This document shows, piece by piece, positions 33,215 through 42,226 of a DNA stretch of 64,000 bases. The translations under genes were made by a program, and so were the position numbers. Location of the stretch: assembly GCF_003111645.1 (NCBI RefSeq), contig NZ_CP022187.1, positions 1,922,001 through 1,986,000 of the forward strand, read 5' to 3'. Below the pieces are notes generated by a model, which did no database searches, had not been told where the DNA came from, and saw only the letters and a program-made list of their open reading frames with translations. This DNA is from Parazoarcus communis (GTDB lineage: Bacteria; Pseudomonadota; Gammaproteobacteria; Burkholderiales; Rhodocyclaceae). Within the stretch, counting starts at the first letter, position 1; each line of letters begins with the position of its first letter.

Positions 33215-35374
33215 ATGAAGCGAAACATCCCCTGGATTCTGCTGGCGCTGGCCACCGCGGTGCAGGCGGCCACCCCGGCACCTGCGCCCATCACGCTGCA
33301 GCCGGACGAGACACAGGCGGAGGCAGCGGCGGTCAGCGCCAGACTGCTCAGCCGCTACCATTACGAAGCGGTTCCGCTTGACGACCGCATGTCGGAGAAG
33401 ATCTTCGACCGCTACCTGAAGTCGCTCGACCCCGAACGGGTGTTTTTCCTGCAGGCTGACATCGACCAGTTCTCTGTCGCCCGCACCCTGCTCGACGATG
33501 CCATCGCCGGACAGCAGCTCGACATGCCCTTCACCATCTACACGCGCTATGTGGAACGCGTGCAGGAAAGGCTGGGCCTGGCGCGCAAGCTGCTGGAGAA
33601 GGGTTTCGACTTCGAGCTCGACGAACAGTACCGCTACGTGCGTACCGATCTGCCCTGGGCCGCTACCCAGGCCGAGATCGACGACATCTGGCGCAAACGG
33701 GTGAAGAACGACTGGCTGCGCCTGAAGCTCGCCGACAAGGACGAGAAGGAGATCCGTGCCACGCTCGACAGGCGGTACGAAACCGCCCTCGCCCGCTCCT
33801 TGCGCGCGAAGAGCAGCGACGTCTTTCAGGTCTTCATGAACGCCTATGCCGCGTCGATCGAACCGCACACCAGTTACCTCGGACCGCGCGCTTCCGAGGA
33901 CTTCGCCATCTCGATGAAGCTGTCGCTGGTGGGTATCGGCGCCGTGCTGCAGGAGCGTGACGACTACGTCACCATCCGCGAACTGGTGGCAGGCGGGCCG
34001 GCCAGCCGCTCAGAGCGCCTTGCGGTCGGCGACCGCATCGCCGGCGTCGCCCAGGGCGAGAACGCCCCCTTCGTGGACGTGGTGGGCTGGCGGGTGGACG
34101 ATGTGGTGGGCATGATCCGCGGCGAAAAGGGCACGACGGTCGTGCTCGACATTCTCCCCGCCGACGCCGGCCCGGACGCCGAGCACAAGCAGGTGGTCAT
34201 GGTGCGCGACACCATCACCCTCGAGAAGCAGGCGGCAAGCAAGACCATCCTCGACGTCGGCAACACAGATGCCAGGAAGCGCGTCGGCGTGATCACGCTG
34301 CCGACCTTCTATCAGGACGTCGGCGCGCGGCGCAATGGTGACGACAACTACCGCAGCGCGAGCCGCGACGTGGCCCGGCTGCTGTCCGAACTGAAAGCCG
34401 AATCGGTCGATGCGGTGCTGCTTGACCTGCGCAACAACGGTGGCGGCTCGCTCGACGAAGCCATCGCCCTGACCGGTCTCTTCATCCACACCGGCCCGGT
34501 GGTTCAGCAGCGCAACGCGCAGGGGCAGATCCGCGTCGAGAGCGACATGATCCCCGGCCAGGCCTGGGATGGCCCGCTTGGCGTGCTCATCAACCGCGCG
34601 TCTGCGTCGGCCTCCGAGATCTTCGCCGCTGCGGTGCAGGATTATGGCCGCGGCCTGATCATCGGCGAGCAGAGCTTCGGCAAGGGCACGGTGCAGACCC
34701 TGCTCGATCTCGATGAAATGGCCGCCAGCAGGACGCCCACGTATGGCGAGCTGAAGATGACGGTCGCCCAGTTCTTCCGCGTCTCCGGCGGCACCACGCA
34801 GCTGAAGGGCGTCACCCCGGATATCGCCCTGCCCTCGCTGGCAGACAAGGAGAACTTTGGCGAGTCGAGCTACGACAACGCCTTGCCATGGACGCAGGTG
34901 CAGCCCGCCACCTTCACCCCGGAAGGCCAGTTCGAGGAATTGCTGCCGGCGCTGACGCTGCGTCACGCAGCCCGGGTGACGAGCGACATCGGTTACCGCA
35001 ATCTTGAGGAAGACGTCGCCGAACTGAACACCCTGCGCAAGCGCAACGAGATCTCGCTCAACGAGGTCGAGCGTCGTCGCGAACGAAGCATGCAGGAGGC
35101 GCGCCTCAAGGCCAGGGAGCTGGCACGCGCAGCGGCAGCCGGCGACAGCGGTGAAGCCGCCCCGGCCGCCATTGCGGCGCTTCGCGACGACGGCCTGATC
35201 GCCGGAGAGCGGAGCCTGCGCGCCGAACTGGACGCCGAAAAGTCGGGCAAGAACCGGCGCGACGTCCTGCTCGACGAGGCCAGCGCCATCCTGGGTGACA
35301 TGGTCGAGCTGCTGCAATCGGAAACCGGACTGGCTTCTCGCAATCCGCCCGCAAGCGGCGCCCGCGTCAACTAG
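33215..35374 (+). CDS. prc: Carboxy-terminal (tail-specific) processing protease Prc
   Basis: A 719-residue periplasmic serine protease of the S41 family that degrades proteins with exposed nonpolar C-termini and trims cell-wall enzymes. It has a signal peptide to about residue 20, an N-terminal helical domain, a PDZ domain (LSLVGIGAVLQ to VVLDILPADAG) and the Ser/Lys dyad in NRASASASEIFAAA and GEQSFGKGTVQT. A long helical C-terminal region contains the ERRRERSMQEARLKAREL coiled stretch. The ATG at 33215 is at the signal peptide. Confidence 0.92.
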   Translation: MKRNIPWILLALATAVQAATPAPAPITLQPDETQAEAAAVSARLLSRYHYEAVPLDDRMSEKIFDRYLKSLDPERVFFLQADIDQFSVARTLLDDAIAGQQLDMPFTIYTRYVERVQERLGLARKLLEKGFDFELDEQYRYVRTDLPWAATQAEIDDIWRKRVKNDWLRLKLADKDEKEIRATLDRRYETALARSLRAKSSDVFQVFMNAYAASIEPHTSYLGPRASEDFAISMKLSLVGIGAVLQERDDYVTIRELVAGGPASRSERLAVGDRIAGVAQGENAPFVDVVGWRVDDVVGMIRGEKGTTVVLDILPADAGPDAEHKQVVMVRDTITLEKQAASKTILDVGNTDARKRVGVITLPTFYQDVGARRNGDDNYRSASRDVARLLSELKAESVDAVLLDLRNNGGGSLDEAIALTGLFIHTGPVVQQRNAQGQIRVESDMIPGQAWDGPLGVLINRASASASEIFAAAVQDYGRGLIIGEQSFGKGTVQTLLDLDEMAASRTPTYGELKMTVAQFFRVSGGTTQLKGVTPDIALPSLADKENFGESSYDNALPWTQVQPATFTPEGQFEELLPALTLRHAARVTSDIGYRNLEEDVAELNTLRKRNEISLNEVERRRERSMQEARLKARELARAAAAGDSGEAAPAAIAALRDDGLIAGERSLRAELDAEKSGKNRRDVLLDEASAILGDMVELLQSETGLASRNPPASGARVN

Positions 35375-35410
35375 GCTGCCGCAGACGCCCAGCCGGAAGG
35401 GATGAGCCGG

Positions 35411-35620
35411 TTACTGGCTATCGCCTTTCGGCTGTGGCGGTGCGTCCATCCATTTCTCAAACCCGGCCACCGGCATCGGCCGGGCGACGTACCAGCCTTG
35501 CAGGCTGGCGTTTTCGAGCGTTTCCACGAAGCGAGCCTGGTTTGCCAGCTCCACACCCTCGGAAACGACGCTTGCATCAATGGGCTGCGCGATGGAGAAG
35601 AACGGCCGGGCGGTTTGCAC
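35411..35620 (-). pseudogene. C-terminal remnant of an EAL-domain protein
   Basis: The segment ASVVSEGVELANQARFVETL followed by LQGWYVARPMPVAGFEKW is the terminal part of an EAL c-di-GMP phosphodiesterase domain. The upstream part is missing: the frame meets IS481-type transposase sequence at about 35620. The active-site glutamates and aspartates lie in the lost part, so nothing functional is expected. Confidence 0.75.
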
Positions 35621-36398
35621 AACCGCTCTTCACGCCCGCACCGCTGCCCGCATGCACTGAGTACCGAACGCCAGCAGATGATCATCGAGCGACGCAAGAG
35701 CCGACAGCCATACCATCAAATTTAGCCAGGATCTGGGCGTCGGGCACAGCACGGTGGGGCGTATCCTGTGCCGCGCAGGGCTCAACCGGCTGGCGAACCT
35801 TGAGCCGGCCAAGCCGGTGCAGCAGCACTATGAGTACCCGACTCCTGGCGGCCTGTTGCACCTGGACATCAAGAAACATGGGCGCTTTCGTCGCCCTGGG
35901 CACCGTGTAACCTGCGATCGTCGGCAAGACTCGCCGGGAGCCGGTTGGGAGTACGTCCATGTGGCAATCGACGATCATTCGCGTATCGCCTTCAGCACCA
36001 TCTGCCCAGACGAGAGCGGGCGCAGCGCCTGCATCGCTCTGCTTCTGGCGGTGCGCTATTACGCCAGCCTTGGCGTTCGTTTCCAGCGCGTACTGACCGG
36101 AAACGGTGCGTGCTACAAGTCCCGAATGTTCAAGCGATCATGCCGGCGCCTGCGACTCAGGCACCTGCGCACCAAGCGATACACGCCGCGCACCAACGGG
36201 AAAGCGGAGCGCTTCATTCAGACCGCCCTGCGCGAGTGGGCCTACGCCCGACCCTACGAATCCTCAGACCAGCGCGCGGCCCATTTGCTCTTCTGGTTGC
36301 ATCACTACAACTGGCACAGACCGCACGCCGGATTGAAATATCTACCGCCGATCAGCCGACTGCCGATTACGAACAACCTGGTGGGCTTACACACCTAG
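35617..36398 (+). pseudogene. Dead IS481-family transposase fragment
   Basis: The sequence begins mid-protein (GLHNRSSRPHRCPHAL), suffers a frameshift around 35715-35724, and then reads through the DDE core. It shows LLHLDIKKHGRFRRPGHR, then WEYVHVAIDDHSRIAF, and KAERFIQTALREWAYA. In the second catalytic motif, normally TDNGSCY, the Asp is replaced by Gly (LTGNGACYKS). The N-terminus is lost. Clear terminal inverted repeats were not found. Truncation, frameshift and the missing Asp make it inactive. Confidence 0.85.
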
Positions 36399-36401
36399 GC
36401 A

Positions 36402-36551
36402 GAAAACTGTGCGCTCCCTCGACCCCCACGACGAAAAATCACCGCCTTCACAGGAAGTGAAGTGTCCCGTGGGACACAAATGGGACAGCGAGCTTATAGA
36501 TAAGCCGGTATCTCAGGATATGTCACGGTATGCCCCCGAAGACGCAGGCGT
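36402..36551. other. Short non-coding stretch between IS remnant and tRNA-Ser
   Basis: No gene. It contains a 7+2+7 inverted repeat GTGTCCCGTGGGACAC (36462-36477) and a nearby repeat of GGGACA (36482). This kind of sequence beside a tRNA-Ser could be a leftover from an integrated element, but no integrase gene is present. Confidence 0.4.
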
Positions 36552-36578
36552 AAAAAAACCGCCTGAGAGGCGGTTTTT
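36552..36578 (-). terminator. Intrinsic terminator after tRNA-Ser
   Basis: AAAAACCGCCT pairs with AGGCGGTTTTT around GAG, giving an 11-base perfect stem with T-tracts in both directions, 18 bases downstream of the tRNA 3' end. Confidence 0.85.
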
Positions 36579-36595
36579 CCACAACATTTCCGTGA

Positions 36596-36688
36596 TGGCG
36601 GAGACGAAGGGATTCGAACCCTTGAGACAGGTTTTGCCCGTCTGCTCCCTTAGCAGGGGAGTGCCTTCGACCTCTCGGCCACGTCTCC
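36596..36688 (-). tRNA. tRNA-Ser (anticodon GCT)
   Basis: The reverse strand folds as a complete class II tRNA. The acceptor stem GGAGACG/CGTCTCC is perfect and the anticodon stem CTCCC/GGGAG encloses CTGCTAA (anticodon GCT, reading AGC/AGU). A long variable arm (AGACGGG/CCTGTCT, one G-T pair) is typical of serine tRNAs. The T arm is AAGGG-TTCGAAT-CCCTT. A discriminator G and an encoded CCA end it. It lies downstream of the decayed lysC copy, with no damage visible. Confidence 0.97.
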
Positions 36689-36754
36689 ATCACGAAGGCG
36701 GGACTATATAGACTCCCTGCCTCGCGGTCAATTTCAGTTCACGATATTTTTCGA

Positions 36755-37565
36755 TCACGCCACGGAATCGGGTTCGAAGGCCTTGTGCAGCACGCGCACA
36801 GCCAGTTCGAGGTACTTCTCCTCGATCGCGACCGGGATTCTGATCTCGGACGTCGCGATCATCTGGATATTGATGCCCTCCTCGGCCAGCGCACGGAACA
36901 TCTTCGATGCCACGCCCGGATGCGAGCGCATGCCTACGCCGACGACGGAGACCTTGCACATGGTCTTGACAGCCAAAATCGCTGCCGCGCCGACATGCGA
37001 CCGCACACCTTCGAGCAGGGCCAAGGCCTTGTCGAGGTCGGCGCGACCGACCGTGAAGGAGAGGTCGGTGCAACCGTCCTTGCCGACGTTCTGGATGATC
37101 ATGACCACGTCGATGTTGGCCTCGGCAACCGGACCGAGTATCTGGTACGCAATACCCGGCTTGTCGGGCAGGCCCACGACCATGCCTTGCGCAAGATCCT
37201 TGCGAATGGACGCTTCATCGATACTCAGGATGCGCGCGCGGGTGTGGGCACTATCGGTCTGGATCTTTACCTGGCCGCCGGTGTAACTCTTCGCCCTGAT
37301 GCCGATCTGCTGCAGCGCCATGCAAAAATGCCAATCGTGACCTGCTCGCCGGTCGACATGACCACGTCGAGTTTACGCGGTTCCGGATTCAAAGAACCGC
37401 CTTGGACAGCGCGATCAACCGGTTGGTCTCACCGCTCATTGCCGACACGGTAACCACCACCTGGCGCCCCTGTTTACAGAACTTCGCCACCCTGCGTGCA
37501 ACACTCCCGATGCGCTCAGGCCTACCCATCGACGTGCTGCCATACTTCTGGACTATCAGGACCAT
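36755..37565 (-). pseudogene. Decayed aspartate kinase (lysC) with large internal deletion
   Basis: The N-terminal part ([19 protein letters not shown] to [11 protein letters not shown], with GGTS changed to GSTS) stops at about 37389. A short piece in another frame (PRKLDVVMSTGEQVTIGIF) follows, then a third frame continues as MALQQIGIRAKSYTGGQVKIQTD. At SIRKDLAQGMVV the protein jumps straight to GLPDKPGIAYQILG in the ACT region, missing roughly 130 residues that include the GGSDTT catalytic loop. The two C-terminal ACT domains, with LSFTVGR and KVSVVGVGM, are well preserved to the stop. Two frameshifts plus the deletion rule out kinase activity. Confidence 0.88.
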
Positions 37566-37697
37566 CTTCGTACCCAAGTACCTGTCGGGAAAGGGCTTGA
37601 CTCTACTCGATGCCTGTCGTTTTGCAGAACTGCAACAAATCCGGGGGTTTGTACTCTTATGGATTGTGGTTAACCCCGATTCGTGATTTATCACCGT

Positions 37698-37754
37698 TGT
37701 ATATTTGGTTGGGCTTGATCTATACTCTGGCCATCCTACAACTTAAGTTGTAGG
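37698..37754 (+). promoter_or_regulatory. Promoter and operator-like palindrome of the XRE regulator
   Basis: TTGTAT (37698-37703) and TATACT (37721-37726), 17 bases apart, form a plausible sigma-70 promoter. Immediately downstream, CCTACAACTTAAGTTGTAGG (37735-37754) is a perfect 20-base palindrome placed across the expected start site. The gene that follows encodes a small helix-turn-helix protein, so this is probably its own operator. Confidence 0.6.
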
Positions 37755-37815
37755 AATCACATACAGACAAATTCAGTCTCAATATATGTCTGACAACTCG
37801 ACAAAGGACAAAGTC

Positions 37816-38109
37816 ATGAAAAACTCCGACACCCTTGATGTACGCGAAATCCGCCGCAAGCTCGGCCTCAACCAGTCCCAGTTCTGGTCCAAGATCGGTG
37901 TCACGCAGAGTGGCGGTTCCCGCTACGAGAGCGGCCGCAACATTCCGCGCCCGGTTCAGGCCCTGCTTCGCCTGGTTCACGTCGAACAGATCGACATCAA
38001 CAAGGTCAAGCGCGACGACGTGGATGTGGCCGAGTACCTGAAGGCCAGCAACCCGGAGCTGTACAAGACCCTGAAGAAGGAAGCCAAGGCCAAGCGCAAG
38101 GCTGGCTAA
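37816..38109 (+). CDS. XRE-family helix-turn-helix regulator
   Basis: A 97-residue DNA-binding protein. The helix-turn-helix spans about residues 12-50 (REIRRKLGLNQSQFWSKIGV, then SRYESGRNIPRPVQALL), followed by an acidic/basic linker and a lysine-rich tail (KKEAKAKRKAG). The ATG at 37816 has AAAGGA eight bases upstream, while the earlier in-frame ATG at 37786 has none. A 20-base palindrome in its leader suggests autoregulation. No toxin gene is adjacent, so it does not look like part of a toxin-antitoxin pair. Confidence 0.8.
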   Translation: MKNSDTLDVREIRRKLGLNQSQFWSKIGVTQSGGSRYESGRNIPRPVQALLRLVHVEQIDINKVKRDDVDVAEYLKASNPELYKTLKKEAKAKRKAG

Positions 38110-38149
38110 TGGTGGGGAGTGCCGCCCGCAAGCCGGGCGCATGCATGAA

Positions 38150-39004
38150 TCAGGGGCTGACGCGAACCGTCAGCCCTTTTTCCTTGATGCGAGCAGCGAT
38201 CTCTTCGAGTTCATCGAGCCTCAGCGCCGAAAGGTGGGATGCCTCGGGCTGCCTCGACTCGCGCGCGATGCCGTATAGAAGCACCCCCTGCAGATTTTCG
38301 ATGCCTGCCGCCGTCAGCACCTCGAGATAGGCGTCGATGTCATGCCGGGACGGCAGTTCGCCGTCCCAGCGGAACATGCAGGTCTGAACCCAGGTCGGAC
38401 AGCGCGCGGCACACAGCGCCAGGTGGCGGGAAATGGCCTCGGGCTCGAGACGCACACCGTTGATGCGCTCGATTGCGTCAACATCGCCCCCATCGACCTT
38501 GAACCAGACCTCACCGTTCGCCGCTGCGAGCAGACTCACCCCCTCCTGCACCCGCGCCTGCGCCATCAGGCTGCCATTGGTGATCAGACGAACGGGAACG
38601 CCAGCCCCCAGTCCGAACTCATCATGCAGGCGTGCCACCAGCGCGACCGCTTCGGGGAACACCGCCGCACTGGTCGGCTCGCCGTTTCCCGAAAACGCGA
38701 TGTCACGGATCTCACGCAGCCCCTCGGGCGCATTGTGCTCGAGCCAGTCGCCGTGCACCAGTGCGTTGAGGAAGCCGCGCAGCTCCGACTCGAGTTGCGC
38801 GAGATCGATCTCCGGCGCCTTGCCACGCACCAGGTTCGGCACCTGACAGTAGGCGCAGTGCCAGTTACAGGCGTTGTTGGGATTCAGGTTGATCCCGATT
38901 GAAACCCCGCCCGCACGCCGGGACAGCACCGGATAGACATAGGTCAGTCCGGCGAGCTCACGGTCATGATTGTGGATGGTCAGGATCTGCGAGGTCGAAA
39001 TCAT
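38150..39004 (-). CDS. Radical SAM protein of unknown substrate
   Basis: A 284-residue radical SAM enzyme with the canonical C-x3-C-x2-C motif (CNWHCAYCQV), a FSGNGEPT motif typical of the SAM-binding GGEP position, and VRLITNGSL. It has no extra cluster domain. It is divergent from queD, but the sequence does not look like QueE, whose motif and size differ. It resembles COG0731-type radical SAM proteins related to wyosine enzymes, without a tRNA-binding domain. The ATG at 39004 is preferred over a GTG at 39031. Confidence 0.75.
   Translation of the reverse strand: MISTSQILTIHNHDRELAGLTYVYPVLSRRAGGVSIGINLNPNNACNWHCAYCQVPNLVRGKAPEIDLAQLESELRGFLNALVHGDWLEHNAPEGLREIRDIAFSGNGEPTSAAVFPEAVALVARLHDEFGLGAGVPVRLITNGSLMAQARVQEGVSLLAAANGEVWFKVDGGDVDAIERINGVRLEPEAISRHLALCAARCPTWVQTCMFRWDGELPSRHDIDAYLEVLTAAGIENLQGVLLYGIARESRQPEASHLSALRLDELEEIAARIKEKGLTVRVSP
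38154..38181 (+). terminator. Intrinsic terminator after the XRE gene
   Basis: GGGCTGACG (38154-38162) pairs with CGTCAGCCC (38168-38176) around CGAAC and is followed by five T. It overlaps the 3' coding end of the convergent radical SAM gene. Confidence 0.75.
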
Positions 39005-39060
39005 TTTGGGCTCAGTAAGTTGCGTTCGCACGGACAGCGGGAGCGGATTCAGGCAAATGC

Positions 39061-39066
39061 TATAAT
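39061..39066 (+). promoter_or_regulatory. -10 element upstream of queD
   Basis: A perfect TATAAT 26 bases upstream of the queD start codon; the corresponding -35 region is weak (CGGGAG at 17-base spacing). A GCGAGG ribosome site follows before the ATG. Confidence 0.5.
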
Positions 39067-39092
39067 CCGCCGCCTTTCAAGCGAGGTTAACC

Positions 39093-39542
39093 ATGCGCAT
39101 CACCCGTCGTCTCGAATTCGACGCTGGACACCGGATTCCGGATCACGCCAGCCAGTGCCGGCATCTGCACGGTCATCGCTACGCGCTGGAGGTGACGCTG
39201 TCAGGTAACATCATCGACGCCGCAGGACAGGCGGTCAACGGCATGGTGATGGACTTCGCCGACGTCAAGAAAGTTGCCAACGAAATGATCGTCGACCGCT
39301 GGGACCATGCATTTCTGGTGTACCGCGATGATACCCAGGTGGCCGCGTTCCTCGCCTCGATGCCGGGACACAAGACCGTCACCCTCGATGTGGTGCCGAC
39401 AGCCGAGAACCTTGCGGCCGAGGCCTTCCGCGTTCTGGACGGTGCCTATCAGGACGTCTACGGAAACCAGCTCCAGCTCGAACGCGTAAGGCTGTACGAA
39501 ACGCCGAACTGCTGGGCAGACGCGGTACGCGGCGAGCGCTGA
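39093..39542 (+). CDS. queD: 6-carboxy-5,6,7,8-tetrahydropterin synthase
   Basis: A 149-residue enzyme of queuosine biosynthesis that converts dihydroneopterin triphosphate to 6-carboxytetrahydropterin. Zinc ligands are His in DAGHR and the HLHGH motif, the catalytic Cys is in QCRHLHGH, and the family segment MVMDFADVKK and WDHAFLVY are present. The C-terminal VRLYETPNCWADA is typical. Other queuosine genes are not in the window. Confidence 0.93.
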   Translation: MRITRRLEFDAGHRIPDHASQCRHLHGHRYALEVTLSGNIIDAAGQAVNGMVMDFADVKKVANEMIVDRWDHAFLVYRDDTQVAAFLASMPGHKTVTLDVVPTAENLAAEAFRVLDGAYQDVYGNQLQLERVRLYETPNCWADAVRGER

Positions 39543-39591
39543 GCCGAAACACGGGCGGTGCAGCGAACTTGCTGCACTCAACAGCGGAAAA

Positions 39592-39622
39592 GCAAACGGG
39601 CGGATGGTTTCCGCCCGTTTGC
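39592..39622. terminator. Terminator-like hairpin between queD and desaturase
   Basis: A 12-base perfect stem GCAAACGGGCGG (39592-39603) with 39611-39622 and a seven-base loop, between convergent genes. There is no long T-run, so it may work poorly as a classical terminator in either direction. Confidence 0.65.
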
Positions 39623-39633
39623 CTTGTGTCGTG

Positions 39634-40803
39634 TCAGATTGCGTAGCGTCGCAGCCGCATGGAGAAGTCCTGCAGTTGCTGGATGCCGCTCTGCTCGGCG
39701 CGCTCGATCCAGTCGTGCAACTGCTTGAGCAGTTGCTCGTGTGTCGCGGTGGAACGCGCCCAGATTGCGGCCAGCTCCTCACGCATGGACACCACGGTGG
39801 CGAGGGCCTTGCTGTCGCCGATCACCTCCGCAAGCTGTGCCTTCTGCACTTCGCCCAGGTGCCGCTCTTCACCCGACAGGACCCAGCGCCGCATGGCGCG
39901 GGCGTCGAACTTGCCTGCATGGCTTTTCTTGAGACGCTCGATTTCCTCGCTGCAGGTGTGCTTGAGCGACTGCATGTAGCGCGTCATCACGTCATAACGG
40001 TGGGTGATGATGGCCTGCAGGGTGTCGAGATCGGGCTGAGGCTTGGCGTCGCTGAACTTCGGCATCGGAATGACCTTCTTGGCCTTGGCCAGGCCCAGGA
40101 TCTCAAGAATGCGGATGTACATCCAGCCGATATCGAACTCGTACCACTTCGCCGACAGCTTGGCCGAGGTGGCGAAGCTGTGGTGGTTGTTGTGCAACTC
40201 TTCGCCGCCGATCAGGATGCCCCAGGGCACGAGATTGGTCGATGCGTCGGTGCAGTCAAAGTTGCGGTAACCGATGTAATGCCCCAAGCCATTGACGACG
40301 CCGGCGGCCCAGATCGGGATCCACATCATCTGCACGGCCCAGATCGTCAGACCAATTGCGCCGAAGGCCACCACGTCGATGAACAGCATCAGCGACACCC
40401 CGACCACGGAGCGGCGATAGACGTTGCGCTCAAGCCAGTCGTTGGGCGTGCCGTGGCCGTAGCGTGCAAGGGTTTCCTTGTTGTCGGCCTCGATCCGGTA
40501 CAGTTCGGCGCCCTCCAGCAACACCTTGCGGATGCCGCGTGTCTGCGGGCTGTGCGGGTCTTCGGGCGTCTCGCATTTGGCGTGGTGCTTGCGATGCACC
40601 GCAGCCCACTCACCCGTGACCATGCCGGTGGTCAGCCACAGCCAGAAGCGAAAGAAATGGCTTGGCAACGGGCTCAGCTCAAGCGCGCGGTGAGCCTGAT
40701 GGCGATGCAGATAAATGGTGACTGACGCAATGGTGATGTGGGTCATCACCAGCGCGACAACGACATAGCCCCACCAGGGAAGCTCGAAAAGCCCGGAATA
40801 CAT
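39634..40803 (-). CDS. Acyl-CoA/acyl-lipid delta-9 fatty acid desaturase
   Basis: A 389-residue membrane di-iron desaturase that introduces a double bond into saturated acyl chains. The three histidine boxes are present: HRHQAHR, HRKHH and HNNHH, along with hydrophobic pairs before the first and third boxes. The C-terminal 130 residues form a charged helical tail. It follows the mechanosensitive channel gene by about 90 bases on the same strand. Confidence 0.88.
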   Translation of the reverse strand: MYSGLFELPWWGYVVVALVMTHITIASVTIYLHRHQAHRALELSPLPSHFFRFWLWLTTGMVTGEWAAVHRKHHAKCETPEDPHSPQTRGIRKVLLEGAELYRIEADNKETLARYGHGTPNDWLERNVYRRSVVGVSLMLFIDVVAFGAIGLTIWAVQMMWIPIWAAGVVNGLGHYIGYRNFDCTDASTNLVPWGILIGGEELHNNHHSFATSAKLSAKWYEFDIGWMYIRILEILGLAKAKKVIPMPKFSDAKPQPDLDTLQAIITHRYDVMTRYMQSLKHTCSEEIERLKKSHAGKFDARAMRRWVLSGEERHLGEVQKAQLAEVIGDSKALATVVSMREELAAIWARSTATHEQLLKQLHDWIERAEQSGIQQLQDFSMRLRRYAI

Positions 40804-40892
40804 TCCTTAGAAATCCTTATACAAGAGAAACCTGTGCACCCGCGACACTACACGAGCCACAGCAAACCACCAAACAGTGGCCTTGCCGGCAT

Positions 40893-42224
40893 TCAGACCG
40901 GCTCTGTAAACCCTTCGACAGCGGGCGCGGGAGAAAGTGGCGGGAGCAGACGCACTTCTCGCTGCGGATACGGGATACCAATGCCCGCAGCCTTGAATCG
41001 GCGCCACACTTCCATGTTGATCTCGGAGGTAATGGCCAGCGTACCCTCCTGCGGGTCTGCAATCCAGCACCCCAGCCGCAGGTTGATGCCATTGTCGCCG
41101 AAACCCGTCAGAAAGGCCTTCGGTGCCGGATCGGCAAGCACCCGCGGCTGCGTACCCGCCACGGCAACGAGAATCGCCAGCGCCTGATCGAGATCCGCAT
41201 CGTAGCTCACCTGAAACACGAGCGGCAGCGCCACCTGGGTATCGCTGAACGTTTCATTCTGCACCACCGAGCTCACCAGCACTTCGTTCGGCACGATGGA
41301 TTCGATGCCATTCGGCGCCCTGATCACGGTATAGCGGGTGGTGATCTCCTTGACCACGCCCCGCTCGGCGCCAACCGAGATCAGGTTGCCGATACGCAAT
41401 GAACGATCGACCAGGATGATGAAACCCGATACGTAGTTTGCAGCGATCTTCTGCATGCCGAAACCGAGGCCGACACCAAGCGCGCCGCCGAACACCGACA
41501 AGGTGGTGAGGTTGATGCCGACCATCGGCAAGGCCACCAGAAACGCGACCAGGATCAGCAGTGCGCGCATCACCCGCGTCAGCACCAGGCGGACACTGGC
41601 ATCGAGCCCCGTCGCGCCGGCCAGCCGGCGCTCGAGCACGCCAGCCAGCCACATGGCGACGAGCAAGGTGAGCAAGACCATCGTCAGACCCTTCATCAGG
41701 GTCCAGGCCGACAGCTTCTGCCCGCCAAGGGTAATGGACATCGAGTCCAGCCCTTCGATGACCTCGGGCAGCCAGCCCAGAATGTAGAGCGCAACCACGC
41801 TCCAGGCCAGGGCCGAGACAAACCTCTCCAACGCGCCCAGCCAGCTCGTGCGGCCGACTGCCTGCCGCAGGGCAAACACGACGAAACGGATCACCGCCAG
41901 CGAGGTCAGCAAGGGCACGGCCAGGTCGAGCAGATGGACGGGCTGATAGCGCGCAAGCACTGCCCGCGCAACGACGACCAGCAACAAGGCGGTCAGGGGA
42001 AACAGCACGCGCTTGGCGCCATGCTGCCCGAAGCGCCGCGCGGAGTTGAGCGGCTCGGGATCGAGCTGCAGCAGACGGCGATCCCAGGCCCGCTGAATGA
42101 ACCATCCCACGACAAGCGCACAGACGATGACGGCGAGCTGGCGCAGCATGGCGGCCTGGCCGAGGCCCGACCAGGCTCGCGCAATATTGTCGGCCAGGGC
42201 GACCAGATTCGGACCTTGCTGCAT
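40893..42224 (-). CDS. MscS-family mechanosensitive channel
   Basis: A 443-residue inner-membrane protein that should open under osmotic downshock. Four to five hydrophobic segments precede the pore helix and MscS core, with LSVFGGALGVGLGFGMQKIAANYVSG and the beta domain DRSLRIGNLISVG and VIRAPNGIESIVPNEVL. The start at 42224 lies two bases after the stop of the phospholipase D gene, indicating tight coupling. Residues ahead of it in the same frame belong to the overlapping gene. Confidence 0.88.
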   Translation of the reverse strand: MQQGPNLVALADNIARAWSGLGQAAMLRQLAVIVCALVVGWFIQRAWDRRLLQLDPEPLNSARRFGQHGAKRVLFPLTALLLVVVARAVLARYQPVHLLDLAVPLLTSLAVIRFVVFALRQAVGRTSWLGALERFVSALAWSVVALYILGWLPEVIEGLDSMSITLGGQKLSAWTLMKGLTMVLLTLLVAMWLAGVLERRLAGATGLDASVRLVLTRVMRALLILVAFLVALPMVGINLTTLSVFGGALGVGLGFGMQKIAANYVSGFIILVDRSLRIGNLISVGAERGVVKEITTRYTVIRAPNGIESIVPNEVLVSSVVQNETFSDTQVALPLVFQVSYDADLDQALAILVAVAGTQPRVLADPAPKAFLTGFGDNGINLRLGCWIADPQEGTLAITSEINMEVWRRFKAAGIGIPYPQREVRLLPPLSPAPAVEGFTEPV

Positions 42225-42226
42225 GC

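Noticed and set aside
36462-36477. Attachment site of an integrated island at tRNA-Ser
   Set aside because: There is an inverted repeat near the tRNA, but no direct copy of the tRNA 3' end and no integrase in the window, so an att site cannot be supported.
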